Part shown: in pieces, positions 44,920 to 53,646 of the stretch
Numbering within the stretch: the stretch's first letter is position 1
Layout: every line of letters begins with the position of its first letter
Assembly (NCBI GenBank): GCA_015056325.1
Contig: SVGL01000012.1
Coordinates: 1 to 64,000 of the forward strand
DNA from: Clostridiales bacterium
Lineage (GTDB): Bacteria; Bacillota; Clostridia; Christensenellales; Aristaeellaceae
Length of the DNA: 64,000 nt
Reading direction: 5' to 3'
The notes under the pieces: generated by a model
The model's database searches: none
What the model was told of the DNA's origin: nothing
Seen by the model: the letters and a program-made list of their open reading frames with translations, nothing else
Translations under genes and position numbers: made by a program

Positions 44920-46377
44920 TTATTTGTAGTTGCTGTAGGCCCGGGTAGCCCAGAGCGCCGCGCCCTCTTCATCCAGGGCAGAAATGCAGGTGACCCAGGT
45001 CTTCTGGGCGGAATCCAGGGCGGTATGCATCACGCCCGTGTAGGTTTTGCCGTCCAGGGTCAGGGTGATGTTCACACCGTCCGCGCATTCCCAGGTGCCC
45101 TCATGGGCGCCGGTGATGGTGCCGTCGGCATTCAGCGTGGCCACCTTGCTCTCATGCTCCACCTTGTTGATGTCACGCTCATGCAGCAGCACCTTGTAGG
45201 CGCCTGTCATGAGGGAGGAGTCCACCGTTTCAGGCTTTTCACCCGCATAGCGCAGGGGGGAGATGACCGGCCAGCCAGCCTCGTTCATGTACATCTGGTG
45301 CACCCGCACCTGGAAAGACTCGCCGGCATTGGCAAAGCGGGTATGGAACACGATGAAGTACCGGCCGGTTTCTTCATCATAATAGGCGCTGTTGTGACCG
45401 GGACTGCGGTAGGCCAGGGTGATCTTGTTCTTGTCGCCCTCGGCGGCCAGGAACTCGTAGCCGCCCATGAGCTTGACGCCGTAGGGCGCGTAGTCCGGGT
45501 CATTGAAGAAGGAGCCGGGGCGGCCGGCGCAGCGGATCATGTTCTGACCCAGGGCGTCCTCATAGGGGCCGTCGGGGTTCTTGGAGCGGCAGACGCGGAT
45601 GTTGTAGCCGTCGTTGGCGCCCAATCCGCCAAAGGACAGGAAGAGGTAGTAGTAATCCGTATCGGGGCTGTAGAGGATGTAGGGGGCCTCGATGCGGGCG
45701 TGATTGCCGCCCAGCAGCTTCTTGCCCATGCCGTTGTTCAGCTGGCCCGGCAGGGGGAAGCCGGTCTCGACGTCCATCTCCAGGATGTAGATGCCGCCGG
45801 AATAGGAGCCGTAGACCATCCACAGCCTGCCCTCCTTGTCATAGAAGGTACAGGGGTCCACCACGTTGGGGTAAACGTTCGCGTTATAACCCGGGTGGCC
45901 GGACTTGAGGATGATGCCCTGATTGACATAGGGGCCCTCGGGCTTCTCCGCGTAGGCGATGCCCAGGGTGGACAGGGGGCTGGAGCCCTCGCAGGTGCAG
46001 TAGTACATGACATAGGTGCCATTGCCCAGCTGCACCACGTCCGGCGCCCAGAAGGTCGTGGTCTTGGCGTAGGAGAGGGCCTCCTTCATCTGGGTCTGGA
46101 CGTTCTCCACCAGGGTACAGCCGCCATTGGAGGCGTCCCGGGAGATGAGCTTCCAGTCAATGAGGTCCTCGCTTGTCGCCGCCGCCATGTGGGAGCCGAA
46201 GATATAGTACAGCCCATCCTCCGCCCTGATGATCGACGGATCATGAACAGCCACGTTTTTCAAGAACTTGGGCATGGGCAGCTCGCTATTGGATACATCC
46301 GCCTCTTCACCCGAAACGATCAAAGGCATGCAAAGCAGCAGCGCAAGCAACAGCGCAGCAATGCGACGGATACGCAT
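44920..46377 (-). CDS. GH43 arabinanase/arabinosidase-like enzyme, secreted
   Basis: A 485-residue protein with a signal peptide (MRIRRIAALLLALLLCMPLIVSG). The five-bladed propeller shows the general base Asp46 in VHDPSIIRA, the NVVDPCTFYD segment and the acid in ARIEAPYILY; a C-terminal beta domain (about residues 390-485) resembles the extra module of larger endo-arabinanases. It probably attacks arabinan or arabinose side chains outside the cell. It is the first gene after the consensus promoter of the cluster, with GGAGGAG before its ATG. Endo versus exo action cannot be told. Confidence 0.87.
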   Translation of the reverse strand: MRIRRIAALLLALLLCMPLIVSGEEADVSNSELPMPKFLKNVAVHDPSIIRAEDGLYYIFGSHMAAATSEDLIDWKLISRDASNGGCTLVENVQTQMKEALSYAKTTTFWAPDVVQLGNGTYVMYYCTCEGSSPLSTLGIAYAEKPEGPYVNQGIILKSGHPGYNANVYPNVVDPCTFYDKEGRLWMVYGSYSGGIYILEMDVETGFPLPGQLNNGMGKKLLGGNHARIEAPYILYSPDTDYYYLFLSFGGLGANDGYNIRVCRSKNPDGPYEDALGQNMIRCAGRPGSFFNDPDYAPYGVKLMGGYEFLAAEGDKNKITLAYRSPGHNSAYYDEETGRYFIVFHTRFANAGESFQVRVHQMYMNEAGWPVISPLRYAGEKPETVDSSLMTGAYKVLLHERDINKVEHESKVATLNADGTITGAHEGTWECADGVNITLTLDGKTYTGVMHTALDSAQKTWVTCISALDEEGAALWATRAYSNYK

Positions 46378-46464
46378 GGGCACGCTCCTCCAAAACAGCA
46401 AAATAGACAAAGAGCCATCCTCTTTGAGCACAAAAAAACCGCGAACGAATATAATTCCTTGTTA

Positions 46465-46494
46465 ATAATACCCTCTTAACCAATCGTTTGTCAA
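46465..46494 (-). promoter_or_regulatory. Main promoter of the arabinoxylan cluster
   Basis: On the minus strand TTGACA (46489-46494), 18 bp, TATTAT (46465-46470), about 90 bp upstream of the GH43 gene. Confidence 0.8.
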
Positions 46495-46726
46495 GCTGAA
46501 TTTGTGAAAAACCCTCTGTTTTTTGTTCATATTGTGCATTTAATTTGTCTACATTAACATTATTGTAACTTTCATGTTGATGGTCATCAAAGCATTTCGT
46601 ACTCCATCCGAACATCTCCGCCGTCTCCCCTTTTCCGCAGAAATTTCCCCTGCAGGCAGGAATGACCCCGACGCCCGCGAATCATGAATATACAACTATT
46701 TGCACATCCGCAAGGAGGATACGTTT
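46495..46726. promoter_or_regulatory. Divergent control region between GH43 and GH27
   Basis: This AT-rich region must hold the GH27 promoter; TTGTCT (46545-46550) and TAACTT (46566-46571) are only 15 bp apart, so assignment is weak. TTGATGGTCATCAA (46577-46590) is an inverted repeat containing the GGTCATC motif that also occurs several times before the GH51 promoter at 31701-31746. Confidence 0.4.
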
Positions 46727-47917
46727 ATGATCGCACGCACACCCCCGATGGGCTGGAATTCCTGGAATACCTTTGCCTCCAACATCAACGAGGACCTCAT
46801 CCGCGAGATGGCGGACTTCATGGTCAACGAGGGCTATCGCGACGCCGGGTATGAATACCTGGTCATCGACGACTGCTGGAGCCTCAAGCAGCGCGGCGCG
46901 GACGGGCGCATCGTCCCCGACCCGGAGAAGTTCCCCCATGGCATGAAGGCCGTGGCGGACTATGTCCATTCAAAGGGCCTGAAGTTCGGCATGTACTCCT
47001 GCGCCGGCGTCCGCACCTGTGCAGGCTATCCCGGCAGCTATGACCACGAGTTCATCGACGCACAAACCTTCGCCGACTGGGGCGTGGACTACCTCAAGTA
47101 CGACTACTGCAACTTCCCTGCCTCCGGTGACTGCAAGGCCCGCTACCTGACCATGTCCATGGCGCTCAAGGCCACGGGCCGGGAGATCCTCTTCTCCGCC
47201 TGCAACTGGGGTCAGCAGGAGCCCGGCACCTGGATGCGTCAAATTGGCGCCCACATGTACCGCTCCACCGGCGACATCATGGACAACTATGCCTCCTTCA
47301 CCGACATCGTCAAGTCCCAGCTGCATAAGCTCCATATGTCCGGCAGTTATTGCTTCAATGACATGGATATGCTCACCGTAGGCATGTGCGGCAAGGGCAA
47401 TGTGGGTCTGGGCAAGGTGTGCACCTACGAGGAATACCGCCTCCAGTTCACCCTGTGGGCGCTGTGCGGCGTGCCGCTGATGATGGGCGCTGACCTGCGC
47501 AATCTGGCGCCCGAATATAAGGCGCTGATGCAGCACCCTGCCCTCCTGCGCATCAACCAGGACCTGGAGTGCCGCGCGCCCTATGTCGTCCGCAGGGACA
47601 GCGTGTGCGTCTCCAACCCCAACCCCGGCCCCGGCGAGCATCCCTGGAAACACATCCCTGACACCGCCTTCATCCTCCTGCGCCACCTGACGGACAATGA
47701 ATTCGCCCTGTGCTACATGAACCTGGCGGATCAGGGAGCCGAGGTGCACGGCGAGCTGGTGGACATGGGTCTGCCCGCCACCGGCAGCGTGGCCCTGGAC
47801 ATCACCGACGTCTTCACCGGGGAGCACATCGGCCAGGTCAGCGATTGCTTCAACCCCCATGTCGAAGCCCACGACTGCAAGCTCTACCTGTGCAGGCTGG
47901 TGAAGACCGATGCCTGA
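46727..47917 (+). CDS. GH27 enzyme (alpha-galactosidase or beta-L-arabinopyranosidase)
   Basis: A 396-residue cytoplasmic GH27 enzyme starting ARTPPMGWNSWNTFASNINE. The nucleophile is Asp126 in YLKYDYCNF and the acid/base Asp214 in CFNDMDMLTVG. Family members are mostly alpha-galactosidases, but some remove beta-L-arabinopyranose; the neighbouring arabinoxylan locus makes the latter worth considering. AAGGAGGA precedes the ATG at 46727. It is divergent from the cluster and overlaps the next small gene by 8 bp. Confidence 0.92.
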   Translation: MIARTPPMGWNSWNTFASNINEDLIREMADFMVNEGYRDAGYEYLVIDDCWSLKQRGADGRIVPDPEKFPHGMKAVADYVHSKGLKFGMYSCAGVRTCAGYPGSYDHEFIDAQTFADWGVDYLKYDYCNFPASGDCKARYLTMSMALKATGREILFSACNWGQQEPGTWMRQIGAHMYRSTGDIMDNYASFTDIVKSQLHKLHMSGSYCFNDMDMLTVGMCGKGNVGLGKVCTYEEYRLQFTLWALCGVPLMMGADLRNLAPEYKALMQHPALLRINQDLECRAPYVVRRDSVCVSNPNPGPGEHPWKHIPDTAFILLRHLTDNEFALCYMNLADQGAEVHGELVDMGLPATGSVALDITDVFTGEHIGQVSDCFNPHVEAHDCKLYLCRLVKTDA

Positions 47918-48128
47918 GCGCGCCGGCAGCCCGGTCTGCATTCGCTGCCACACGCCCCTGAGCAGCGACGAAGTCGGTCTGACAAAGAAGCTGATTAACC
48001 GGGGCAGCAGGGAGTTCCAGTGCTACTCCTGCTTGGCGGAGCACTTCCGCGTCAGCGTGGAGCTGCTCAAGGAGAAGGTGGAGCAGTTCCGGGAGATGGG
48101 GTGTCTGCTGTTCGAACCCCGGCAATAG
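47910..48128 (+). CDS. Small zinc-ribbon protein
   Basis: A 72-residue protein with two C-x2-C pairs (CIRC at residues 10-13, CYSC at 38-41) and conserved-looking stretches LTKKLINRG and VSVELLKEKVEQFREMGC. The pattern resembles small conserved clostridial zinc-binding proteins of unknown function. It overlaps the GH27 gene end by 8 bp and is coupled to it. Confidence 0.75.
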   Translation: MPERAGSPVCIRCHTPLSSDEVGLTKKLINRGSREFQCYSCLAEHFRVSVELLKEKVEQFREMGCLLFEPRQ

Positions 48129-48130
48129 AA

Positions 48131-48157
48131 AAAGGCGCTCCCTGCGAGCGCCTTTTT
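48131..48157. terminator. Bidirectional terminator
   Basis: AAAGGCGCTC pairs with GAGCGCCTTT around CCTGC; T-runs exist on both strands. It separates the convergent genes. Confidence 0.88.
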
Positions 48158-49293
48158 TACTTGCTCACCGCTATACGCGGGATGAATACAGCCTTGTGCA
48201 GAACCGTCTTCTTACCGTCCTCCAGGCGGATAATTCGCCGTCCATCAGTGAAGATGAGTGCATCCCCATCGAAATCGTAGTCCGCGACGCCCTTGTGCAC
48301 CTCTTCGAAGTGCCCATCCGGGGTCTGACGCATCAGCAGCCAGTCTGCCGGAATGCAGCCCTCATCCCCGCCATCCTCAGCACGACCTTTGGAAATGTCC
48401 AGCATCACGCCTTCCAGCATTCTCTTCTGGGCTGCTTCGGCGGACTGTCCTGCCACGCGGGGAGTGCGCTTGGCCGTCCCCTCCGGATCGCCGATCGCCT
48501 GCAGCAGCTTCCCCAGCCCCTTCAAGGTCGCACCAATATTCTTCGCCCGATCAATGATGGTCATCCTCTTGGGAATGCCAGATTTGTAGGGCCTGCGGAT
48601 GACATAGAGCCCACCATCCGGCGCCAGTTTGGGGCGGAGGTAATCATATGCGTCATCCGTGGCGATTTCCTCCATCTCCCCGCCGCGCAGGTCAAGCCGC
48701 AGCAAGCTGGCAGGCCCCTTGGCCAAAATCCGGCCTTGTTCATCCCGCGCCCATCCGGCGGAGGTCAAATATATATACCGCCCGTCCGGGCAGAGGAAGG
48801 GAGCGCTGTCCTGCGTATCGCCCTGGGTGACGATTTCGTACCGGGAGGAATCTTCCTTCATGACCGCAATGTGTCGCTCACCCAGCACGCTGTCCACCGC
48901 CAGCGCAACCTGATCCCCCTGGACATGCAGATCCACCGGGCGGAACTCCCGCTCGCTGAGCCAGTTGGATTCCGGCGCATCATCATCCGCCGCATCTTTC
49001 ACAAAAAGGCCGCCGATCTCCGGCGTGGTCAGCGCATAGAGCAGCCGCCCTTTCCACGGTGCAATCGCCCGGATCTGGCAGTCCGCTTCCGCTGTGCGGC
49101 TGCGGTATTCATATGGATTCGCCTGATGCTGGAACTTTGCGCCAGCACCTTCATACTTCCAGGCGTTGCGCTCCTCCAGATTGTGGGCGGTACGGATATA
49201 CAGTGCCTTACGCGCACTGTGCAGGCGGCGGGCCTTTCCGTCTTCATAAACCATCATCTCTCCATCGGAGAGAAACAGGATGCGGTTTGTCAT
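48157..49293 (-). CDS. Beta-propeller-like protein of unknown function
   Basis: A 378-residue cytoplasmic protein (no signal peptide) with repeated beta-strand units such as GRYIYLTSAGWARDEQG, PKLAPDGGLYVIRRPYKSG and DGDALIFTDGRRIIRLEDG, suggesting a TolB/WD40-like propeller. A helical insertion occupies roughly residues 235-290. No catalytic motif was found. ATG 49293 is chosen over 49299 because of spacing from GGAAGG. It is transcribed alone from a consensus promoter. Confidence 0.7.
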   Translation of the reverse strand: MTNRILFLSDGEMMVYEDGKARRLHSARKALYIRTAHNLEERNAWKYEGAGAKFQHQANPYEYRSRTAEADCQIRAIAPWKGRLLYALTTPEIGGLFVKDAADDDAPESNWLSEREFRPVDLHVQGDQVALAVDSVLGERHIAVMKEDSSRYEIVTQGDTQDSAPFLCPDGRYIYLTSAGWARDEQGRILAKGPASLLRLDLRGGEMEEIATDDAYDYLRPKLAPDGGLYVIRRPYKSGIPKRMTIIDRAKNIGATLKGLGKLLQAIGDPEGTAKRTPRVAGQSAEAAQKRMLEGVMLDISKGRAEDGGDEGCIPADWLLMRQTPDGHFEEVHKGVADYDFDGDALIFTDGRRIIRLEDGKKTVLHKAVFIPRIAVSK

Positions 49294-49315
49294 TTGCATT
49301 CACCTTCCTGTTGTC

Positions 49316-49344
49316 ATGATAGCAAAATCCACAGGACGTGTCAA
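49316..49344 (-). promoter_or_regulatory. Promoter of the beta-propeller-like gene
   Basis: On the minus strand TTGACA (49339-49344), 17 bp, TATCAT (49316-49321). Confidence 0.75.
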
Positions 49345-49432
49345 TACGCCGCAGGATTTGTTACAATTCCATGCAAGGGCTTCCCCCGCGCTCACATCCA
49401 TGCTATAATCATGAAGAAAATACGCCACACCG

Positions 49433-49465
49433 GGAACAAAATTCCCCGCTTGATCGTCTATATAG
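49433..49465 (+). promoter_or_regulatory. ECF-sigma-type promoter of the sigma operon
   Basis: GGAACA (49433-49438), 16 bp, CGTCTATATAG (49455-49465), just 32 bp before the sigma start: a typical autoregulated ECF promoter. A possible sigma-A -10 box (TATAAT, 49404-49409) lies upstream but has a poor -35 sequence. Confidence 0.65.
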
Positions 49466-49496
49466 ATGACAACCTGTGCGAAAGCGAGGTGCTGAC

Positions 49497-50102
49497 ATGA
49501 CCGATGAATTCACCCTGCGGCGCGCGCAAAAGGGCGACGCCCAGGCCTTCGAAATGCTGGTCACCCCCCATGAGCAGATGCTCTGGCGGGTTTGCTGGCA
49601 TTACACCCGACACCCGGAGGACGCGGCCGACTGCCTCCAGGAAACCATGCTCAAGGCGTGGAAGGCCATCAAGACCTACCGGGGCGACTGCAGCCTGTCC
49701 AGCTGGCTGTACCGCATCGTCGCTACCGTGTGTCTGGACTTCCTGCGCAGGCAGAAGCGTCTGCCCCAGACCGAATCCGCTGATGAAATGGCGGAAGACG
49801 AGGGCTTCGTGCCCGCAGACGACTCCCCCACCCCGGATGAAGCCGTCATCCGCCGGGAATCTGCGGACAACATCCGCGCCGCCATTGATTCCCTTCCCGC
49901 CGAGATGCGAACAGTGATCATCCTCTACGCATTGCAGGGCCTGGGATACGAGGAGATCGCCGCTGCCATGCAAACCAGCGTCGGCACGGTGAAGAGCCGC
50001 ATCAACCGGGCAAGGCAGAAGATTGCTAAATTCCTCCAAGATGGGAACAATTCACCCGATGATGCGTCCAAGAAAATGAAGGGAGGGCAAAAATATGCAT
50101 AA
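49497..50102 (+). CDS. ECF-type RNA polymerase sigma factor
   Basis: A 201-residue sigma factor with region 2 (AFEMLVTPHEQMLWRVCWHYTRHPEDAADCLQE, then the -10-contacting WLYRIVATVCLDFLRRQKR) and region 4 (LPAEMRTVIILYALQGLGYEEIAAAMQTSVGTVKSRINRAR) joined by an acidic linker. The ATG at 49497 follows GCGAGGTG; the earlier ATG at 49476 has none. Its gene overlaps the next, a probable anti-sigma factor. The promoter in front matches the one at 14596, giving two likely regulon members. Confidence 0.93.
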   Translation: MTDEFTLRRAQKGDAQAFEMLVTPHEQMLWRVCWHYTRHPEDAADCLQETMLKAWKAIKTYRGDCSLSSWLYRIVATVCLDFLRRQKRLPQTESADEMAEDEGFVPADDSPTPDEAVIRRESADNIRAAIDSLPAEMRTVIILYALQGLGYEEIAAAMQTSVGTVKSRINRARQKIAKFLQDGNNSPDDASKKMKGGQKYA

Positions 50103-51189
50103 CATCGACGAAAACGAAGTCCTCCGGGACGCGCTGTCCGGGCTGAACGAGGAGGTTCCCCCGATGCCGGAGGACCTTCACGCAGAATGGATGCAGCAAA
50201 TAGAAGACCAACACGAATTCGTATGCCACCAGACACAGGCCACCTACAGACGCGTCACCCGTTTCCTGTCTGTTGCAGCGGCGATGGTGTTCGTCATCGG
50301 CGGCACGCTGCTGACCCGGGACAACCTGAGCGCCGACCAGATGGCCTACCAGGCATCCTATGTGGAAAATGGCAGCATGAAGCGCTCCGTCGCCCAGGCG
50401 GACATGGCTTACGGCGCCTATACCGCCGGCGCTGGCGTGGAGGAAGCCGCGGACAACGGCGTGATGCTCACCATGGCCCGGGGCGCAGACACCTCCACCC
50501 CTGCAGCCGCGCCTGTGGAAAAGAAGATCATCCGCACCGCCGGCATGACCATCAAGACCCAAAGCTATGACGAGGCCCTTGCCGCGCTGGAAAGCGCCTG
50601 CACCGGGCAGGGCGGCTGGATCGAATCCAGCAGCGAAAGTACCAATACCTACTCCGGGATGCGCACCGCATGGCTGACACTCCGCATCCCCCAGGAAGCG
50701 CTGGACAGCTTCCTGGATGGCACAGAGGGCCTGGGCCGCGTCACCAGCCGGAATGCATCCGCTGAGGACGTCACCGCAACCTACCAGGATACCCAAACCC
50801 GCCTGAACACCCAGCTGGCCCTGATGGAACGGCTGCAGGCCCTGATCACCGAGTCCGGCGACCTGAGCGACCTGCTGGCCCTGGAGAGCCAGATCGCCGA
50901 GACCCAGTACCAGATCGACACCCTGCAGACCGCCCTCAACCACACCGACCGCCAGGTGAGCTACGCCACTGTGAACATCACCCTGCAGGAGGAGAAGGTG
51001 GCCGAACTGACAGATACGACCGTTTCCTTTGGCGACCGCATCGTCTCCGCCATCCAGGTCGGCCTGGAGAGCCTCGTGGGCTTCCTGGGTGACATGGTGG
51101 TATTCCTGGTGGCCGCGCTGCCCTTCATCGCCATTGCGGCAGTGGTGGTCATCGCTGTCAGGCTCATCATCAAAAGGAGGAAGAAGTAA
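50095..51189 (+). CDS. DUF4349 membrane protein, probable anti-sigma factor
   Basis: A 364-residue protein. Residues 1-50 are acidic and cytoplasmic and could bind the sigma factor; one helix follows (VTRFLSVAAAMVFVIGGTLL), an extracellular DUF4349-type domain with a coiled coil (residues 225-285, TRLNTQLALMERLQALI ... ESQIAETQYQIDTLQ), and a second membrane helix before a basic tail. It overlaps the sigma gene by 8 bp. Two-helix topology with an outside coiled coil suits sensing of envelope stress. The N-terminus shows one His-x-Cys-His cluster near residue 41-45 (HEFVCHQT), reminiscent of zinc anti-sigma motifs but incomplete. Confidence 0.8.
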   Translation: MHNIDENEVLRDALSGLNEEVPPMPEDLHAEWMQQIEDQHEFVCHQTQATYRRVTRFLSVAAAMVFVIGGTLLTRDNLSADQMAYQASYVENGSMKRSVAQADMAYGAYTAGAGVEEAADNGVMLTMARGADTSTPAAAPVEKKIIRTAGMTIKTQSYDEALAALESACTGQGGWIESSSESTNTYSGMRTAWLTLRIPQEALDSFLDGTEGLGRVTSRNASAEDVTATYQDTQTRLNTQLALMERLQALITESGDLSDLLALESQIAETQYQIDTLQTALNHTDRQVSYATVNITLQEEKVAELTDTTVSFGDRIVSAIQVGLESLVGFLGDMVVFLVAALPFIAIAAVVVIAVRLIIKRRKK

Positions 51190-51190
51190 G

Positions 51191-51895
51191 ATGAAGAAGC
51201 TCCTTGGCATCATCCTGGCCCTGGCGCTGCTGCTGCCCGCCTTTGCCTTGGCCGAAACCGCTGTTTTTGCAGCGGAGGGCGCTACCATCACCGTCTCCGG
51301 CAGCGCCTCCGTCACCCTGAAGGCCGATTACGCCCAGGTGACCGTGGGCGTGTCCACCAAGGCCCCCACGGTAGAGGAAGCCAGCGAGAAGAACAACACT
51401 GCCATCCATGCGGTCATCGCAGCCCTGAAGGACGCCGGCGTGCTGGAGGATGACATCGCCACCAGCAACTACTCCGTGGGTGCAGAGTACGATTATTCCG
51501 CCTTCGGTACGCAGACGCTGACGGGCTACAATGTGTCCAACCAGCTGAATGTGGTCATCCGCGACATGGAGCACATCGGCGCCACCCTGGACAAGGCGAC
51601 CGCCGCCGGCGCCAACACCATCTATAACATCCAGTTCCTGTCCACGAAGGCCAACGCCGCTCAGGATGAAGCCACCGCCCACGCCGTACAGGACGCCATA
51701 CGCCGCGCGGAGCTGCTGGCCAAGGCTGCAGGCCTCCAGCTGGGCAGCATCGTTTCCATCTCCGACAGCGTAACGGGTTACAACGCCATGCCCCGGGTTT
51801 ACAAGTCCACCATGGACGCCGCCGCCGGCAACAGCATCCTGCCGGATGACACCTCCGTTTCCGCCAGCGTGACGATTGTATTTGAGTTGAAGTGA
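51191..51895 (+). CDS. SIMPL domain (DUF541/YggE-like) secreted protein
   Basis: A 234-residue exported protein with a signal peptide (MKKLLGIILALALLLPAFALA) and a SIMPL domain (ITVSGSASVTLKADYAQVTVGV ... LTGYNVSNQLNVVIRDMEHIG ... AVQDAIRRAELLAKAAG). SIMPL proteins form channel-like or oxidative-stress-related assemblies; function is poorly known. It starts two bases after the DUF4349 stop, with AAAAGGAGG inside the preceding gene. It is the last member of the ECF operon. Confidence 0.9.
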   Translation: MKKLLGIILALALLLPAFALAETAVFAAEGATITVSGSASVTLKADYAQVTVGVSTKAPTVEEASEKNNTAIHAVIAALKDAGVLEDDIATSNYSVGAEYDYSAFGTQTLTGYNVSNQLNVVIRDMEHIGATLDKATAAGANTIYNIQFLSTKANAAQDEATAHAVQDAIRRAELLAKAAGLQLGSIVSISDSVTGYNAMPRVYKSTMDAAAGNSILPDDTSVSASVTIVFELK

Positions 51896-51899
51896 GCTT

Positions 51900-51968
51900 C
51901 CACCTCATCACCCGCTGCGGCGGGAGCTTTCCCTTGAGGGGAAGGTGGACGAAGGGCGGATGAGGTGG
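51900..51968. repeat. Palindromic repeat R1 (CACCTCATC family, degenerate)
   Basis: CCACCTCATC (51900-51909) and GATGAGGTGG (51959-51968) are terminal inverted repeats; inside are CCGCTGCGGCGG and a CTTTCCCTTGAGGGGAAGG hairpin. It is related to R2 at 62143-62272 but shorter. Confidence 0.65.
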
Positions 51969-51980
51969 CTCCAACATAAT

Positions 51981-52020
51981 ACGGACTTGCAGGTAAGATG
52001 CCTGCAAGTCCGTTTTGTTT
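51981..52020 (+). terminator. Terminator of the ECF operon
   Basis: ACGGACTTGCAGG (51981-51993) pairs perfectly with CCTGCAAGTCCGT (52001-52013), followed by TTTGTTT on the plus strand. It also separates the convergent ABC genes. Confidence 0.8.
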
Positions 52021-52024
52021 GCAA

Positions 52025-52768
52025 TTAAAGAACCTTCTTGAGGAAGTCCTGAGTACGGGGATGCTGGGGATTGTTGAAGATCTCCTCGGGGGTGCCCTCC
52101 TCAACGATCTGGCCCTCGTCCATGAAGATGACGCGGTCCGCCACCTCGCGGGCAAAGCCCATCTCGTGGGTAACGACCACCATGGTCATGCCCTCGTGGG
52201 CCAGCTCCTTCATGACGTCCAGCACCTCGCCGACCATCTCGGGATCCAGGGCGGAGGTGGGCTCATCAAAGAGCATCACCTGGGGCTCCATGCACAGCGC
52301 GCGCACGATGGCGATACGCTGCTTCTGGCCGCCGGAAAGCTGGCTGGGGTAGGCGCCCGCACGATCCGCCAGGCCCACGCGCTTGAGAAGGCTTACAGCC
52401 TTCTCCTCGGCCTCAGCCTTGGACTTCTTCAGGAGCTTGCGGGGCGCGAGGGTCATGTTCTTGAGGATGGTCATGTGGGGGAAGAGGTTGAAGTGCTGGA
52501 ACACCATGCCCATCTTCTCGCGGTGCTTGTTGATGTTCACCTTGGGGTCGGTGATGTTGACGCCCTCGACGGTGACGGTGCCCTTCGTGGGCTCCTCCAG
52601 CAGGTTCAGACAGCGCAGGAAGGTGGATTTGCCGGAGCCGGAGGGGCCGATGACGACCACGACCTCGCCGCGCTTAATGTCCGCAGAGACGCCGCGCAGG
52701 GCCTTCAGCTTGCCCTCGTCAAAGTGCTTTTCCAGCTCGCGGACGGAAATGATGATATCAGTGGTCAC
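52025..52768 (-). CDS. Polar amino-acid ABC transporter ATP-binding protein
   Basis: A 247-residue ATPase of the GlnQ/HisP type with Walker [10 protein letters not shown], signature [18 protein letters not shown] and Walker [15 protein letters not shown]. It powers uptake through the adjacent permease and binding protein. Translation probably begins at GTG 52768, ten bases after AAGGAGG, overlapping the permease end by 11 bp. Confidence 0.95.
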   Translation of the reverse strand: MTTDIIISVRELEKHFDEGKLKALRGVSADIKRGEVVVVIGPSGSGKSTFLRCLNLLEEPTKGTVTVEGVNITDPKVNINKHREKMGMVFQHFNLFPHMTILKNMTLAPRKLLKKSKAEAEEKAVSLLKRVGLADRAGAYPSQLSGGQKQRIAIVRALCMEPQVMLFDEPTSALDPEMVGEVLDVMKELAHEGMTMVVVTHEMGFAREVADRVIFMDEGQIVEEGTPEEIFNNPQHPRTQDFLKKVL

Positions 52769-53561
52769 TGTTGCGCAGCCTCCTTTCCAGCTTGCCGATC
52801 AGCCAGGTGAGCGTCAGCACCACCAGCAGGTACAAAAGGCCGGACACGATATAGGGCGTGAAGGCCGAGAAGGTACGGGAGCGGATGTAGTCGCCCGCCT
52901 TGGTCAGCTCGGTCAGGGCGATGTAGGACAGGATGGAGGTCTCCTTGATCAGGGAGATGAACTCGTTGCACATTGCCGGCAGGGCGGACTTGGCCGCCTG
53001 GGGCAGGATGATGTAGAACATGGTCTTGACGCCGGAAAGGCCCAGGGAACGGCCGGCCTCGGTCTGGCCCTTCTCCACGCTCATGATGCCGCCGCGGACA
53101 ATCTCCGCCACATAGGCCGCACTGTTCAGGCCGCAGGCGATCACGCCCACAATCACCTTGTCAATCCGGATGGAGCCGAAGATGCCGAAGTTGATGATCA
53201 GCACCTGCAAAAGCAACGGCGTGCCGCGCATGATGTTGATGTACAGCCCCGCAAACTTCGACAGCATGCGGACGACAAAGCTGCCGGCACAGGGCAGGAA
53301 TCCCTTGCCGCGACTACGCATGTTCTGGATCTGGGGCAGGCGCAGGATGGCCAGAATGGTGCCCAGCGCCAGACCCACCAGGATCGCATAGAAGCTGACC
53401 TCCAGCGTCACGCCCAGACCCTTGAGGTACTGCATCCAGCGGTCATCCTTGATGACGTTGAGGTAGATCTCCTTGTAGATGTACTGCCAGAAATTGAGCG
53501 TATTGGCGTTCACAGCGGGCTCAATGGCCTGCCACCACTGCTCAAAGATGGAAATATTCAA
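52758..53561 (-). CDS. Polar amino-acid ABC transporter permease
   Basis: A 267-residue His/Glu/Gln/Arg/opine-type permease with five or so helices and the [25 protein letters not shown] contact loop; [18 protein letters not shown] is also typical. An insertion of about 20 residues ([16 protein letters not shown]) precedes the third helix. TTG at 53561 is the likely start, since GGAGGA lies seven bases upstream; a GTG at 53576 would overlap that site. It lies between the binding-protein and ATPase genes. Confidence 0.93.
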   Translation of the reverse strand: MNISIFEQWWQAIEPAVNANTLNFWQYIYKEIYLNVIKDDRWMQYLKGLGVTLEVSFYAILVGLALGTILAILRLPQIQNMRSRGKGFLPCAGSFVVRMLSKFAGLYINIMRGTPLLLQVLIINFGIFGSIRIDKVIVGVIACGLNSAAYVAEIVRGGIMSVEKGQTEAGRSLGLSGVKTMFYIILPQAAKSALPAMCNEFISLIKETSILSYIALTELTKAGDYIRSRTFSAFTPYIVSGLLYLLVVLTLTWLIGKLERRLRNSDH

Positions 53562-53598
53562 CGGGGTTTCCTCCACACAATCAGAAATCGTACAAAGG

Positions 53599-53625
53599 CC
53601 GTAGAGAGGTCAAGCCTCCCTACGG
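53599..53625 (-). terminator. Hairpin between the binding-protein and permease genes
   Basis: CCGTAGAGAGG pairs with CCTCCCTACGG (one G-T pair). The minus-strand tail is CCTTTGT, so it is probably a partial terminator or 3' stabiliser that raises binding-protein expression over the permease. Confidence 0.55.
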
Positions 53626-53646
53626 CAATGTGTGCAAACGGTGAGA

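Noticed and set aside
38117..44929. Long plus-strand frames (about 1,030 and 970 codons) opposite the transporter genes
   Set aside because: Same antisense artefact; composition dominated by His, Gly, Val, Asp, and no start signals.
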